From: Desulfovibrionaceae bacterium
GTDB lineage: Bacteria > Desulfobacterota > Desulfovibrionia > Desulfovibrionales > Desulfovibrionaceae
Direction: 5' to 3'
DNA: 64,000 nt
Assembly (NCBI GenBank): GCA_015709205.1
Contig: JACCQO010000015.1
Location: 18,595 to 82,594, forward strand
Shown: positions 1 through 8,172 of the stretch, in pieces
How the letters are laid out: each line of letters begins with the position of its first letter
Position numbering within the stretch: position 1 is the first letter of the stretch
The notes under the pieces: generated by a model
Seen by the model: the letters and a program-made list of their open reading frames with translations, nothing else
What the model was told of the DNA's origin: nothing
The model's database searches: none
Position numbers and translations under genes: made by a program

Positions 1-306
1 ACCCTGATCACCGACGCGGGCGCGGAATTCCTCTGTTCCGTCAGCAACCTCTCGCCCCGGGGCTTCAAGGCCGAGATCGTGGGCCGCTCCACGGGCATTG
101 CGCCCCGGGCGGGCACGGCCGTGAACGTGACCGAATGCCCCAGGAACCTCGCCGACCTGCTCTGCGCGGCCAAGGGCAGGGTGGTCTGGGCCGCACCGGA
201 CAGCTTGGGCATCGTCCTGGCCCGCCCCGCTGCCGAAAGCGAGGACACCCTGCGCGCCCTGCTCGACGAGCGGCACATGATCGCCTGGTCGGACTGGGAA
301 ATCTAG
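1..306 (+). CDS. C-terminal part of a PilZ-like protein (5' end outside window)
   Basis: This reading frame is open from the first base and ends at TAG 304-306, giving about 101 residues with no start inside the window. An early stretch reads CSVSNLSPRGFKAEI, which resembles the strand-turn of PilZ domains, where a serine and a glycine follow a short hydrophobic strand. A further beta-rich segment (GRVVWAAPDSLGIVLA) and an acidic helix near the C-terminus follow. PilZ domains bind cyclic di-GMP, but the RxxxR motif that would prove binding lies upstream of the window, so the assignment is tentative. The gene converges on rarA across a 30-bp tandem repeat. Confidence 0.5.
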   Translation, partial: TLITDAGAEFLCSVSNLSPRGFKAEIVGRSTGIAPRAGTAVNVTECPRNLADLLCAAKGRVVWAAPDSLGIVLARPAAESEDTLRALLDERHMIAWSDWEI

Positions 307-320
307 CCGCCGCGCAACCG

Positions 321-416
321 GGCCCGAACTCCCCGGACCCGATCGCCCCGAACCCGAACTCCCCGGCCCCGATCCCCCCGGGCCCGAACTCCCCGGCCCC
401 GATCCCCCCGGACCCG
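321..416. repeat. 30-bp tandem repeat, about 3.2 copies
   Basis: Three consecutive 30-bp units (321-350, 351-380, 381-410) and a 6-bp partial unit share the core GGCCCGAACTCCCCGGCCCC followed by GATC and a C-run. The copies differ at a few positions. The array fills the gap between two convergent genes and has no spacers, so it is a minisatellite and not CRISPR. It may fold strongly and could act as a poor terminator. Confidence 0.85.
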
Positions 417-439
417 CCGCGCCCTCCGTCCCCACGCCC

Positions 440-1645
440 TCAGCGGCGGCGCAAACGCCGCCACCAGGCCACCAGCCGGGGCTCGACGCCCTGGCTCCTG
501 GGCTTGTAGTAGGCGCGCGGGGTCATCTCCGTGGGAAAGTAGTTCTGCTCCACCCAGCCTTCGGGATAGTTGTGCGGATAGAGGTAGCCCTGGCCGTAGC
601 CCCATTCCTTCTGCAGCCGCGTGGAGGCGTTGCGCAGGTGCAGGGGCACGGGCTTGACCCCGTCGCGGCGCAGCTCCTGCTGCACGGCGCGGTAGGCCAT
701 GTAGGTGGAATTGCTCTTGGGCGCGGTGGCCAGGTAGACCACGGTCTCGGCCAGGGGGATGAACCCCTCGGGCATGCCCACGAACTCCACGGCCTGCTGG
801 CAGGCCACGGCCAGGGGCAGGGCCTGCGGGTCGCCCAACCCCACGTCCTCCGAGGCCGAGAGAATCAACCTCCGGCAGATGAAGCGCGGGTCCTCGCCGC
901 CCTCCAGCAGACATCCCAGGTAGTAGAGCGCCGCATCCGGATCCGAGCCGCGGATGGACTTGATCAGCGCCGAGGCGATCTCGTAGTGGCTGTCGCCCTC
1001 GCGGTCGTGGCGCACCACGGACTCGGGCAGGCTGGCCTTGAGGTCCTCGGGCGTGCGCCGGCCTTCCTCCAGCCCGGCCACGTACTCCACGAGGTTGAGC
1101 AGGGCGCGCGCGTCGCCCTGGGCCATGGCCACGAGAAAGCGCAGGCTGTCCTCGGGGATCGCCACGCCGAGCTCGGCGGCCCCGCGTTCGGCCACCTTGA
1201 ACTGCTCGGCCGGGCTGAGCGGCCCCAGGCGCAGCACGTGCAGCCGCGAAAGGAGCTGTCGCGTGACGCTGAAGGAAGGGTTCTCCGTGGTCGTGGCCAG
1301 GAGCACCACCTCGCCGCTTTCGAGAATCGGCAGGAAGAAGTCCTGCTGGGCCTTGGAGAAACGGTGCAGTTCGTCGAGCACGAGCACGCGCACGCCTTCG
1401 AGCTGCTTGCGCAGCTTGGTCAGCCCGGCCTCGGGCGCGGACACGCGCACGTAGGGCAGGCCGCGCGACTCGGCCATGAGCATGGCCAGGGTGGACTTGC
1501 CGCAGCCGGGCGGGCCGAAGAAGAGCAGGCTCGGCATGCGCTCGGCCTCGAACAGGGCCGCCAGGCGCGGGCGCAGGTGCTCCTGGCCCACGAAGTCGTC
1601 CAGGGTGGTGGGCCGGATGCGCTGGGCCAGGGGGGCGGAACTCAT
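440..1645 (-). CDS. rarA: Replication-associated recombination protein A (RarA/MgsA AAA+ ATPase)
   Basis: This 401-residue AAA+ ATPase acts on stalled replication forks and gapped DNA, forming a clamp-loader-like tetramer in the cytoplasm. Residues 44-52 are the Walker A motif GPPGCGKST, and VLVLDELHRF around residue 95 is Walker B with the histidine typical of RarA. A sensor-1 stretch (TTENPSF) and the C-terminal MgsA oligomerisation region (EDVGLGDPQAL) follow. Length matches the family (about 400-450). ATG 1645 is chosen because it overlaps the rsmE stop as ATGA, which suggests coupled translation. Longer upstream reading in this frame only mirrors rsmE. Confidence 0.93.
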   Translation of the reverse strand: MSSAPLAQRIRPTTLDDFVGQEHLRPRLAALFEAERMPSLLFFGPPGCGKSTLAMLMAESRGLPYVRVSAPEAGLTKLRKQLEGVRVLVLDELHRFSKAQQDFFLPILESGEVVLLATTTENPSFSVTRQLLSRLHVLRLGPLSPAEQFKVAERGAAELGVAIPEDSLRFLVAMAQGDARALLNLVEYVAGLEEGRRTPEDLKASLPESVVRHDREGDSHYEIASALIKSIRGSDPDAALYYLGCLLEGGEDPRFICRRLILSASEDVGLGDPQALPLAVACQQAVEFVGMPEGFIPLAETVVYLATAPKSNSTYMAYRAVQQELRRDGVKPVPLHLRNASTRLQKEWGYGQGYLYPHNYPEGWVEQNYFPTEMTPRAYYKPRSQGVEPRLVAWWRRLRRR

Positions 1646-2433
1646 GCGCCGCCCTCCAAGGGCTGCGCGCCCGCCGCGCCCGAGCCGTCCGTCATGCCGG
1701 GGCTTTCCAGGACCACCGGCGCGTGGTGCGAGCCCCACCAGCCCAGCCCCAGGCAGAGCAGGGCGGCGGTCTCCCAGCGCAGGATGCGCCGCCCCAGGCT
1801 CACCGGGCGCACCCCGGCCGCGCGCAACGCGCGCACCTCGGCCTCGGTGATGCCGCCCTCGGGCCCGAGGATGAACAGGCACGGCCCCCGGACCGTGGCC
1901 TCGGCCGGGGAGAACACGCTCTCGGGCGACTCGCCCTCCCAGAGCAGGTAGACGCGCGGAAAGCCGCGCGCCGCCTCGGCCAGCTCGGTCACGCCGCCCA
2001 GGACGCGGACCTCGGGCAGGTACGGGTTGCCGCACTGCTTGGCCCCGGCGATCATCTGCGCGCGCCAGCTCTCCTTGGCCTCGGGGGGCACGCTGCCCTG
2101 GCTGCGCTCGGCCTGCCAGAACCAGACCCCCGCGGCCTCCAGCTCCACGGCCTTTTCCATGAGCCAGGTGCGCCGCGCGGCCTTGTTCCAGCCCAGGGCC
2201 AGCACGCAGCGCGACGCGGGCTCGGGCAGGGTCTCCTCGGACTCCGGCCGCAGCAGGGCGCGCTTCTTCTCCAGGGCCGCGATGGCGAACACGCCGCTGC
2301 GGCCCGCGCCGTCGATGCAGCGGATACGCTCGCCCACGCGGGCGCGCACCACCTTGATCAGGTGCGCGGCCTCGCCGCCGTCGAGCGCGTAGGGCTCGCG
2401 CCAGGCCTTGGGTTCCAGAAAAAAGGTCCGCAA
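1642..2433 (-). CDS. rsmE: 16S rRNA (uracil-1498-N3)-methyltransferase RsmE
   Basis: RsmE is a SPOUT-fold enzyme that methylates U1498 of 16S rRNA using S-adenosylmethionine. The N-terminal PUA-like part begins RTFFLEP. The C-terminal trefoil knot carries FILGPEGGIT and the SAM-binding loop SLGRRILRWETA, both diagnostic. TTG 2433 is chosen as start because GGAGAG lies just upstream and this puts the RTFF strand at the N-terminus, giving 263 residues, the normal size. No ATG is available there. The gene overlaps rarA by 4 nt. The C-terminus is slightly longer than usual, about 25 residues beyond the knot. Confidence 0.9.
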   Translation of the reverse strand: MRTFFLEPKAWREPYALDGGEAAHLIKVVRARVGERIRCIDGAGRSGVFAIAALEKKRALLRPESEETLPEPASRCVLALGWNKAARRTWLMEKAVELEAAGVWFWQAERSQGSVPPEAKESWRAQMIAGAKQCGNPYLPEVRVLGGVTELAEAARGFPRVYLLWEGESPESVFSPAEATVRGPCLFILGPEGGITEAEVRALRAAGVRPVSLGRRILRWETAALLCLGLGWWGSHHAPVVLESPGMTDGSGAAGAQPLEGGA

Positions 2434-2464
2434 TTCGCTCTCCGTCCGCGCCGCACCGCGGCGC

Positions 2465-2523
2465 AAAAAAAGGGGGCGGGCCCGCAACCGGGGCCTCGCC
2501 CCGGCCATACCCGGCCCGCCCCC
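2465..2523 (-). terminator. Rho-independent terminator downstream of gcvT
   Basis: Perfect 11-bp arms lie at 2472-2482 and 2513-2523. On the minus strand the hairpin is followed at once by seven T (2471-2465). It separates gcvT from rsmE, so rsmE-rarA probably have their own promoter or depend on read-through. Confidence 0.85.
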
Positions 2524-2533
2524 AAAGCTCAAG

Positions 2534-3634
2534 CTACAGTTTGATGCGCGCCGTGCCTTCCTTGTAGAAGGGCAGGTCCGCCCGCACGGCCCCGAGTTCC
2601 GCACGCGCGCCCTTGACCAGGAAGGACGCGGCCTCGGACGCATCCGCGCGCACGTAGGCCAGGGCCACGGCATGGCCCAGGGACGGGGCGAAGGACCCGC
2701 TGGTGACCACGCCCACGCTCTCGCCCGAGCCGCCGGCCGCGAGCACGGCGTCGCCGTGGCGCGGACTGCGGCGGCCCTCCACGGTCAGGGCCACCAGCCG
2801 CTCGCGCACGGCGCGGTCCGCGCCCTTGCCCACGTAGTCCGCGGGCGAGGAGAGGAGCGGTTCGTACCCGGCCTCGGCCGGGGTGTGCGCGGTGTCCAGG
2901 TCCTGGCCGTAGAGCGGCAGCCCCATCTCCAGGCGCAGGGTGTCGCGCGCGCCCAGCCCGGCGGGCTCCACGCGCGCGTCGGCCACCACCAGCTCCCACA
3001 GTTCCACGGCCTTGGCCGCGGCCACGTAGAGCTCGTAGCCCAACTCGCCGGTGTAGCCCGTGCGGCTGACGATCAGCGGCGCGCCCTCGAAGGAGAGACG
3101 CAGAAAGTTGAAGTACTTGAGGTCGCGGAACGAACGGCCCAGGACCTTGCCCAGGGTGGCGTCCAGGGCGTCCAGGGACTTGGGGCCCTGCAGGTCGATC
3201 TTGGCCGTGACGTCGGAGACGTTCTCCATGGCCGCCTCGCCCTGCAGGTGGTCGGCGATCCAGGCGAAGTCCGACGCGGTGCACGCGCCGTTGACCACGA
3301 GCATGTACTCTTCCTCGGCCAGGCGGTAGACGATCAGGTCGTCGAGCACACCGCCCTCGGGATTGAGCAGGAACCCGTAGCGGCACTTCAGCGGGGCCAG
3401 GGTGTCGAGGTTGTGGGTGACGATGCGCGACAGGGCCGCGCGGGCGTCCTTGCCGCGCACCAGGAATTCGCCCATGTGGCAGATGTCGAAGAGCGAGGCG
3501 GCTTCGCGGGTGTGCTTGTGCTCGGCGAGGATGCCGGCGTACTGGATGGGCATGTCCCAGCCCGCGAAGGGCGCGGTCTTGGCCCCCTGGGCCAGGTGCC
3601 AGGAATGGAGCGGGGTCTTGAACAGATCGGACAC
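2534..3634 (-). CDS. gcvT: Glycine cleavage system aminomethyltransferase (T protein)
   Basis: This 366-residue T protein moves the aminomethyl carbon from lipoylated H protein to tetrahydrofolate, releasing ammonia. It starts TPLHSWHLAQGAK and contains FAGWDMPIQY and the folate-site region DICHMGEF, all typical of GcvT. ARDTLRLEMGLPLYG and a C-terminal barrel complete the usual architecture. GTG 3634 is the start, with GGAGGT centred about 10 nt upstream. No gcvH or gcvP is adjacent. A terminator follows. The gene upstream (3757-5520) is of unknown function. Confidence 0.93.
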   Translation of the reverse strand: MSDLFKTPLHSWHLAQGAKTAPFAGWDMPIQYAGILAEHKHTREAASLFDICHMGEFLVRGKDARAALSRIVTHNLDTLAPLKCRYGFLLNPEGGVLDDLIVYRLAEEEYMLVVNGACTASDFAWIADHLQGEAAMENVSDVTAKIDLQGPKSLDALDATLGKVLGRSFRDLKYFNFLRLSFEGAPLIVSRTGYTGELGYELYVAAAKAVELWELVVADARVEPAGLGARDTLRLEMGLPLYGQDLDTAHTPAEAGYEPLLSSPADYVGKGADRAVRERLVALTVEGRRSPRHGDAVLAAGGSGESVGVVTSGSFAPSLGHAVALAYVRADASEAASFLVKGARAELGAVRADLPFYKEGTARIKL

Positions 3635-3756
3635 GGATACCTCCGTTGTTGACCGGGCCGAGCCCGGCGCGGTGCTGCGGTGCGTCCCCGGGCCCCTGCA
3701 CCCGGGAGGAACGAGGCGGCGCGACCGGCGCGCCGATGCGGCGGCGCGGCCGGACG

Positions 3757-5520
3757 TCAGGCCGACTTGGACAGGCGCGCGCCGGGATCGCCCGTGGGGG
3801 CGGCCTCCTGGCGCGACCTGCGGATGGCGCGCAGCTCGTCCAGCAGGGAGACGAGCTTGCCGTAGTGCTTCTTGATCTCCAGCCCGTAGGCCGTCAGGTC
3901 GTCGTCCTTGCGCTCCATGTAGGTGCGCACGAGATAGGCGTTTTCGAGCATGGCCTCGCCCGTGCCGATGACCTGGGCCACCAGCTCGTCGAAGTAGTCC
4001 ACGATCTCGAAGCGCAGGTCGTTGAGCAGGGCCGCGGCCTGCTTGAGGGCCTCCAGGTGGCCGATGCGCTTGCCGCGCACCACGCGTTCCTCCAGATCCT
4101 CAAGATATTTCGCTTTCCTTGCCTGGCGGATGTAGCTGTACTTTTCCCAGACCTCCTGGAACAGCTCGCCCTGGGCCATCAGCGCCTCGGCCTTGTCCGG
4201 GTTGAGCAGGTAGTTGTCCAGCACCTTGACCACGTTGGCATAGAACTCGTCGGAATAGCCGATGATCCGCCGCTGGTGCTTGGAGAGCCAGGAATACAGG
4301 AACTTCAGCCGCTTCTCGTCGGTCTCGGTGTTCTCCACCACCTCGTGGCGCTTGTAGACGATGCGCCCCGTGAACTCCCCGCGCACGATGTCGTTGAGGC
4401 GCAGGAACATGTTCGTGGCGTCCTTGATGATGTTCAGGTCCGCGGCCGCGCGCCCCGTGAAGGGATGCACGACCTCCTGCCAGGCCACGGAAAGGGCGCG
4501 GTCCTGACGTACGTTGTTGGGGTTGAACCTGTGCTGGCGGTAGCGCACGCGCACGATGACCACGCGCTTGCGCGCGTCCACGAAGTAGCCGCCCTCCTTG
4601 AGGAAGCGCAGCACGTCCTTCTGGTCCTCGTCCACGCTGACCAGGGCGATCTTCTCCACCAGCGGATAGGACGCGGCCCGGTTCGGGTCGGAGAAGATGG
4701 TCGTGAGCGTGCGGTCCGACTGGCCGAGCACGCGGATGAGGAAGGCTTCGCCCAGCTTGTGCAGCCGCCGCGCGAACAGCGCCGCGGAGGTGCGCCGCTC
4801 GGAGACGATGGGGAAGCCGTAGAGCTCCATGAGGTACTGGTAGACGAAATCGCGGTTGCGTTCGTAGCGCCCGTCGTCGCCCACGGCGAACTTACCGATG
4901 CGCACGCCGAAGCGCTTGATCTCCGTGTCCAGGTCCGAGGGAAAGGAGGCGTAGGTGCCGGAGAGGAAGAAGTTCCCGTAGCTGTCCAGGCTGATGACCT
5001 GGCCGCGGTCCATGGTCAGGAGGAAGGGCAGCAGGTCCGGGTACTGCTCCAGGTCCGTGAAGTCCACGGCGCCGAAGCGCGCGGCGAACTCGTCGTGCAG
5101 GGCGCGCGGCAGCCGGTCGCGCACGCGCGCGAGATTCTGCTCGATGACCGTCTGCTCCAGGGGGCAGGCCTCGCTGGCGGGCACGGCGCCCTGGCTGATC
5201 AGGCCGTGCAGGATGTCGTACTGGAAGATTTCCTGAAAGGCCCGCAGAGGGCGCTCCAGGGCCACGAGGCTGAACCCGGGCAGGCCGGTGTGCTCATAGA
5301 CGTCGGCGTCAAAGGAGGGCAGCAGTTCGCGCGCCTCCACCAGGGGATACTTTTCCTGCTCGGCGTAAGGCTTGAGCAGACAGTGGCGGATGTGCACGCA
5401 ATCCAGGTAGCCCTTGAGCTCGGCCAGGGTGGCGAGGGTCAGGGGCTCCGCATGGGCGTGCGGACCCTTGCCCGAAAATCGTTTGCAACGGCAAAACGCC
5501 TTTTTCCAGTCGATGGTCAT
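3757..5520 (-). CDS. Large protein of unknown function, 587 aa
   Basis: I do not recognise this family. The protein is soluble-looking, with no signal peptide or clear membrane segment. The N-terminus holds a small Cys/His cluster (CRCKRF and HIRHC within 50 residues). A middle beta-rich region contains LDSYGNFFLSGTYASF and RKRVVIVRVRYRQHRFNPNNV. The last 170 residues are helical and charged, probably coiled coil (LEDLEERVVRGKRIGHLEALK). ATG 5520 is chosen because GAAGGG lies a few bases upstream. A GTG at 5532 would add four residues. The gene lies 122 bp upstream of gcvT in the same direction and is divergent from the GAF-mreB pair. Codon use matches the neighbours, so it looks vertically inherited. 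Confidence 0.75.
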   Translation of the reverse strand: MTIDWKKAFCRCKRFSGKGPHAHAEPLTLATLAELKGYLDCVHIRHCLLKPYAEQEKYPLVEARELLPSFDADVYEHTGLPGFSLVALERPLRAFQEIFQYDILHGLISQGAVPASEACPLEQTVIEQNLARVRDRLPRALHDEFAARFGAVDFTDLEQYPDLLPFLLTMDRGQVISLDSYGNFFLSGTYASFPSDLDTEIKRFGVRIGKFAVGDDGRYERNRDFVYQYLMELYGFPIVSERRTSAALFARRLHKLGEAFLIRVLGQSDRTLTTIFSDPNRAASYPLVEKIALVSVDEDQKDVLRFLKEGGYFVDARKRVVIVRVRYRQHRFNPNNVRQDRALSVAWQEVVHPFTGRAAADLNIIKDATNMFLRLNDIVRGEFTGRIVYKRHEVVENTETDEKRLKFLYSWLSKHQRRIIGYSDEFYANVVKVLDNYLLNPDKAEALMAQGELFQEVWEKYSYIRQARKAKYLEDLEERVVRGKRIGHLEALKQAAALLNDLRFEIVDYFDELVAQVIGTGEAMLENAYLVRTYMERKDDDLTAYGLEIKKHYGKLVSLLDELRAIRRSRQEAAPTGDPGARLSKSA

Positions 5521-5987
5521 CGCGCCCTTCACAGCCCCCCTCTATCGCTCCCCGACCGCACCAGCCGCCGTGTATTCTCGCATTCCGCCGATCCTGGCCG
5601 CCCGCCCCACGCCAGCGCGGGGCTCCCGCCAGACCGGTCCGGAACCCGGAAGAGTCCCGGGACGGGGCCCAAATCCCGGGCCCGACCTCCAGAACATCCG
5701 CCATGGTTTCGTATTACATGAAATTCCACCTTGTTACAAGCGAATCCCCCCCTCCGTCCTCCCGGGATGGTCCGTAAAAAAAAGACCAATAATTGTGGGA
5801 CATTGTGACGGCGGGCCAGGTCCGGCCCGGGACATTTTCCGCCAATCGTATGGACTCCGGAGGCCGGGCCTGATACCTCTTGCGTGGAACCGCGCCCCCC
5901 GGGACAGGCTCGGGCCGGGCCTTCCGGCCGATCCCTTCCCGCAGGGACGCGACGCCGGAGCACCCGGCGCCGGAGCGCCACCGCACC
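5521..5987. promoter_or_regulatory. Divergent intergenic region (467 bp) with an 11-bp palindrome
   Basis: This gap separates two divergent genes and must hold both promoters. It drops in GC around 5706-5800. CTTGTTACAAG at 5730-5740 is a perfect inverted repeat with a single central base and could be a small operator. No convincing sigma-70 or sigma-54 promoter, riboswitch or small gene was recognised in the rest. Confidence 0.35.
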
Positions 5988-7037
5988 ATGAACGACAGCA
6001 CCTATCTCCAGCGCATCCTGGGCATCGTCTGCAGCGTCTTCGACGCCTACTCCGCCGTGCTCTTCCTGCCCGCCGCCGGGCGCGACGCGCGCGCCGCCGG
6101 AAGCGGAGCGACGGACGTGCGCCTGGCCTCGGTCTTCAGCCTGGGCGACAAAATCTCGCCGGAGACCACCCTGGCCCCCGGCAAGGGGCTCGTCGGCTGG
6201 ATCGTCAAGAACAACAAGCCGCTGCTCGTCAACAACTTCGACCAGAGCAAGAGCCTGCTGGGCTACTACACCAGCAACGAAGAGGCCACGATCAAGGCCT
6301 TTCTCGGCTGCCCGCTGCGCGGCGGCGGGGCCCTGTGCCTGGACTCCAAGCGCACCTATTCCTTCAGCGACAAGGACCAGAAGATCCTGCACCTCTTCGC
6401 CGACCTGGTGCAGGACATGAGCGACCAGTGCTGCCGCGTGCACGAGAGCATGGACCAGTGCCGCTACTACGGCGCGCTGCGCGCCGTGCAGGGCCTGCGG
6501 TCCAAGATCGGCCGCTGGAACCGCTTCCTGGACGCCTATCTGGCCCTGCTTGCGGAATCCGCCCGTTTCGGCCATGCCTTCTTCGCCGTGCGCGAGGAGT
6601 GGGACGAGAAGTACTACCTCGAGGGCTGGAACGAGAAGCTCTTCGACAACGAACACCACGACCGCCGCTTCGACCTGGGCAGCGGCCTGGTGGGCTGGGT
6701 CTTCCGCAACGGCCAGCCCGTGTTCGCCGGGGAGAAGGAACCCGCCGGGGCGGGTTCGCCGCTCTTTGCCCGCGACGTGAAGACCCGCGCCTACAACCGC
6801 GTCATCTGCCTGCCCGTGGCCGTGCGCGGCGAGACGCGCGGCGTGCTCGGCCTGGCCTGCCAGGAGCCCGGCGGCTACGACGAGGAGCTCAAGTCGTTTG
6901 TGGCCGCGGCGGCGGACTACCTTTCACTTTTCCTCGAAAACCTGTATCTACGAAGCAAACTTGGCGAAGCCCTGGCCAAGCCCCCAAAAGAGCCGTCCAA
7001 GAAACCGCAAGAGAAGGACCCGGATGAGCCTGTTTAG
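5988..7037 (+). CDS. Tandem GAF-domain protein
   Basis: This 349-residue cytoplasmic protein has two GAF-like modules, about residues 5-150 and 190-330. Each contains the characteristic GLVGWI/VFRNGQPV step (LAPGKGLVGWIVKNNKP, then LGSGLVGWVFRNGQPVF). GAF domains sense small ligands or redox state, but no output domain is attached. The C-terminal 25 residues are a charged Lys/Pro tail. ATG 5988 has GGAG about 13 nt upstream, and longer starts would add only low-complexity Arg/Pro sequence. The end overlaps the start of mreB by 14 nt, so the two are almost certainly co-translated. The ligand cannot be told from the sequence. Confidence 0.82.
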   Translation: MNDSTYLQRILGIVCSVFDAYSAVLFLPAAGRDARAAGSGATDVRLASVFSLGDKISPETTLAPGKGLVGWIVKNNKPLLVNNFDQSKSLLGYYTSNEEATIKAFLGCPLRGGGALCLDSKRTYSFSDKDQKILHLFADLVQDMSDQCCRVHESMDQCRYYGALRAVQGLRSKIGRWNRFLDAYLALLAESARFGHAFFAVREEWDEKYYLEGWNEKLFDNEHHDRRFDLGSGLVGWVFRNGQPVFAGEKEPAGAGSPLFARDVKTRAYNRVICLPVAVRGETRGVLGLACQEPGGYDEELKSFVAAAADYLSLFLENLYLRSKLGEALAKPPKEPSKKPQEKDPDEPV

Positions 7038-8052
7038 CCGACTTTTCTCCTTCCTGGGCAAAGACCTGGCCATGGACCTGGGCACGGCCAATTCGCTGCT
7101 CTACACCCAGAACGAGGGCATCGTGCTCAACGAGCCCTCGGTGGTGGCCATGGACAACGTCACCGGCGCGGTGCTCGCGGTGGGCAAAGAGGCCAAGGAA
7201 TACCTCGGCCGCACCCCGCAGCGCATCACCGCCATCCGGCCCATGAAGGACGGCGTCATCGCCGACTTCGAGGTCACCAAGAAGATGATCTCCTACTTCA
7301 TCGAGAAGACCATCAAGGGCATGCGCTTCGTCAAGCCCTCCATCGTCATCTGCGTGCCCACGGGCATCACCCAGGTGGAAAAGCGCGCGGTCATCGAGGC
7401 GGCCATCACCGCGGGCACCCGCGAGGTCCGCCTCGTGGAGGAGCCCATGGCCGCGGCCATCGGCGCGGACCTGCCCATCCACGAACCCAAGGGCAACATG
7501 GTCCTGGACATCGGCGGCGGCACCTCCGAGGTCGCGGTCATCACCATGAGCTCCATCGCCTACGCCGAGTCCGTGCGTGTGGCCGGGGACGAGATGAACG
7601 AGGCCGTGCAGCGCTTCTTCCAGGACGAGTTCAAGCTGCTCATCGGCGAGAACACGGCCGAGCGCGTCAAGATGCGCATCGGCACCGCCTATCCGCCCGC
7701 CCAGCCCATGACCATGGAGGTTTCGGGCCGCGACATCGTCAGCGGCACGCCCAAGTCCATCGAGGTGGGCGACGCCCAGGTGCGCGCGGCGCTCAACGAC
7801 CCGGTGCAGGCCATCGTCCTGGCCGTGAAGAAGGCCCTGGAGCGCACCCCGCCCGAGCTGGCGGCGGACATCGGCGAGACCGGCCTGCTGCTCGCGGGCG
7901 GCGGCTCGCTCCTCAAGGGGTTGGACCGGCTCATCGCCGAGGCCACCAACCTCAAGGTACGCATCGACGAGGACCCGCTGACCACCGTGGTGCGCGGCAC
8001 GGGCCGCACCCTGTCGGACAGGGCCTTTTTCGAACGGGTCTACATCAACTGA
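7024..8052 (+). CDS. mreB: Rod-shape-determining actin homologue MreB
   Basis: MreB is the bacterial actin that forms membrane-associated filaments and guides lateral wall synthesis. The 342-residue protein has the phosphate-1 motif DLGTANSLLY, phosphate-2 DIGGGTSEVAV, and the adenosine motif LLAGGGSLLKGL. The N-terminus MSLFSRLFSFLG is amphipathic and would attach to the inner membrane. ATG 7024 lies inside the end of the GAF gene. mreC and mreD are not adjacent. A terminator follows at once, so this is the last gene of a two-gene unit. Species of this group often carry more than one mreB, and this may be a second copy. Confidence 0.93.
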   Translation: MSLFSRLFSFLGKDLAMDLGTANSLLYTQNEGIVLNEPSVVAMDNVTGAVLAVGKEAKEYLGRTPQRITAIRPMKDGVIADFEVTKKMISYFIEKTIKGMRFVKPSIVICVPTGITQVEKRAVIEAAITAGTREVRLVEEPMAAAIGADLPIHEPKGNMVLDIGGGTSEVAVITMSSIAYAESVRVAGDEMNEAVQRFFQDEFKLLIGENTAERVKMRIGTAYPPAQPMTMEVSGRDIVSGTPKSIEVGDAQVRAALNDPVQAIVLAVKKALERTPPELAADIGETGLLLAGGGSLLKGLDRLIAEATNLKVRIDEDPLTTVVRGTGRTLSDRAFFERVYIN

Positions 8053-8078
8053 CCGGCAGCGGTGGCATCATCAATCGG

Positions 8079-8102
8079 AAAGCGGCCTGCGGGCCGCTTT
8101 TT
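8079..8102 (+). terminator. Terminator after mreB
   Basis: Arms AAAGCGGCC and GGCCGCTTT pair around a 4-nt loop, with five T at the 3' side (8098-8102). It closes the GAF-mreB unit. Confidence 0.85.
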
Positions 8103-8172
8103 CGTGCGCCGGAGCCGGCCGGGGCCGCGCAGTAGCGCGCTTTTTTCTGGAATGCAGCTAAGGAGCAAAAGC

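Noticed and set aside
321-416. 30-bp repeats as a CRISPR array
   Set aside because: Units follow directly with no spacers, and no cas genes are near.
3635-3756. Glycine riboswitch upstream of gcvT
   Set aside because: The gap is only 122 bp of GC-rich sequence with no recognisable tandem glycine aptamer core.
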